The notes beneath the pieces are model-generated. The model did no database searches. It saw nothing but the letters and a program-made list of their open reading frames with translations, and had not been told where the DNA came from. Both the position numbers and the translations under genes were made by a program. A stretch of DNA of 12,693 bases from an uncultured Collinsella sp. (GTDB taxonomy: Bacteria; Actinomycetota; Coriobacteriia; Coriobacteriales; Coriobacteriaceae): assembly GCA_902479135.1 (NCBI GenBank), contig CABSNU010000030.1:1-12693 (forward strand), given 5' to 3'. Shown here in pieces: positions 12,499 through 12,693 of this stretch; position 1 is the stretch's first letter, and each line of letters starts with the position of its first letter.

Positions 12499-12693
12499 TT
12501 AGAAAAGCCGCTGGTTGAGCGGCTTTTTTTGTTGCACAAAAAGGTACAGGTTTTTGTATCTTTCGACATAGGCCATTATACGAGCAATTAATCCGCGTTT
12601 GCCCAGATTACGCAAAATGTACTGTCCGTAGATACATCCCTTGAATATCAACTTCATCCGAACACTTCCCACATTCATCCGCACATGTACGGA
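12499..12693 (-). CDS. Doubtful partial minus-strand ORF at the window edge
   Basis: A frame open from the right edge ends in TAA at 12499-12501 (about 64 residues visible, with GCIYGQYILRNLGKRG and IMAYVERYKNLYLF). It is basic and hydrophobic, and its DNA is AT-rich, unlike the host genes. It reads straight through the bidirectional terminator at 12503-12527, which argues against a normal gene end; it may be a decayed 3' fragment or chance. No family recognised. Confidence 0.22.
   Translation of the reverse strand, partial: SVHVRMNVGSVRMKLIFKGCIYGQYILRNLGKRGLIARIMAYVERYKNLYLFVQQKKPLNQRLF
12503..12530. terminator. Second, bidirectional terminator
   Basis: AAAAGCCGCT (12503-12512) pairs with AGCGGCTTTT (12518-12527) around GGTTG, then T-run 12524-12530; A-run on the other side allows use on both strands. 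It backs up the thrS terminator and could end a converging minus-strand gene. Confidence 0.85.

Overview
The window looks like a chromosomal segment from a high-GC gut actinobacterium of the Coriobacteriia, most likely Collinsella or a close relative. This rests on the GC-rich codon use, the three-gene FAD dehydrogenase / oxidoreductase / DUF1667 cluster, the style of the intergenic palindromes, and recalled resemblance rather than any search.

Left third (1-5032), all on the minus strand. A cluster of three tightly packed genes (read 5032 to 1821) encodes a GlpA-like FAD dehydrogenase with a C-terminal BFD-type [2Fe-2S] domain, a two-Rossmann FAD/NAD(P) oxidoreductase, and a Cys-rich DUF1667 protein. 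Together they look like a soluble dehydrogenase complex that passes electrons from a glycerol-3-phosphate-like substrate. Downstream on the same strand is an M24 (Xaa-Pro type) metallopeptidase with its own candidate promoter and terminator. The 550 bp between them has no convincing gene but carries three large inverted-repeat structures.

Middle (about 5223-9901). A tandem array of palindromic units, each about 55 nt with a fixed 26-nt step to the next, has been split by an integrative element. Removing 4,336 bp (about 5312-9647) between two CAG trinucleotides restores a perfect-length unit. The element carries two divergent XRE regulators like a phage switch, a small unknown ORF, an unknown 179-aa protein, a DUF3800 protein coupled to an unknown 166-aa protein (possibly BECR-nuclease-like), and a tyrosine integrase at its right end. 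The integrase is broken by a frameshift and a nonsense codon, so the element looks stranded. Repeated TTGGGATA motifs and a 14-bp inverted repeat sit near both ends and are probable integrase arm sites.

Right third (9902-12693). A small two-TM protein with two zinc ribbons precedes thrS (threonyl-tRNA synthetase), which lacks the usual N-terminal TGS domain, has a strong promoter, and ends in two consecutive terminator hairpins. The AT-rich last 160 bases hold only a doubtful minus-strand reading frame that is open to the window edge. No tRNA, rRNA or CRISPR was found.
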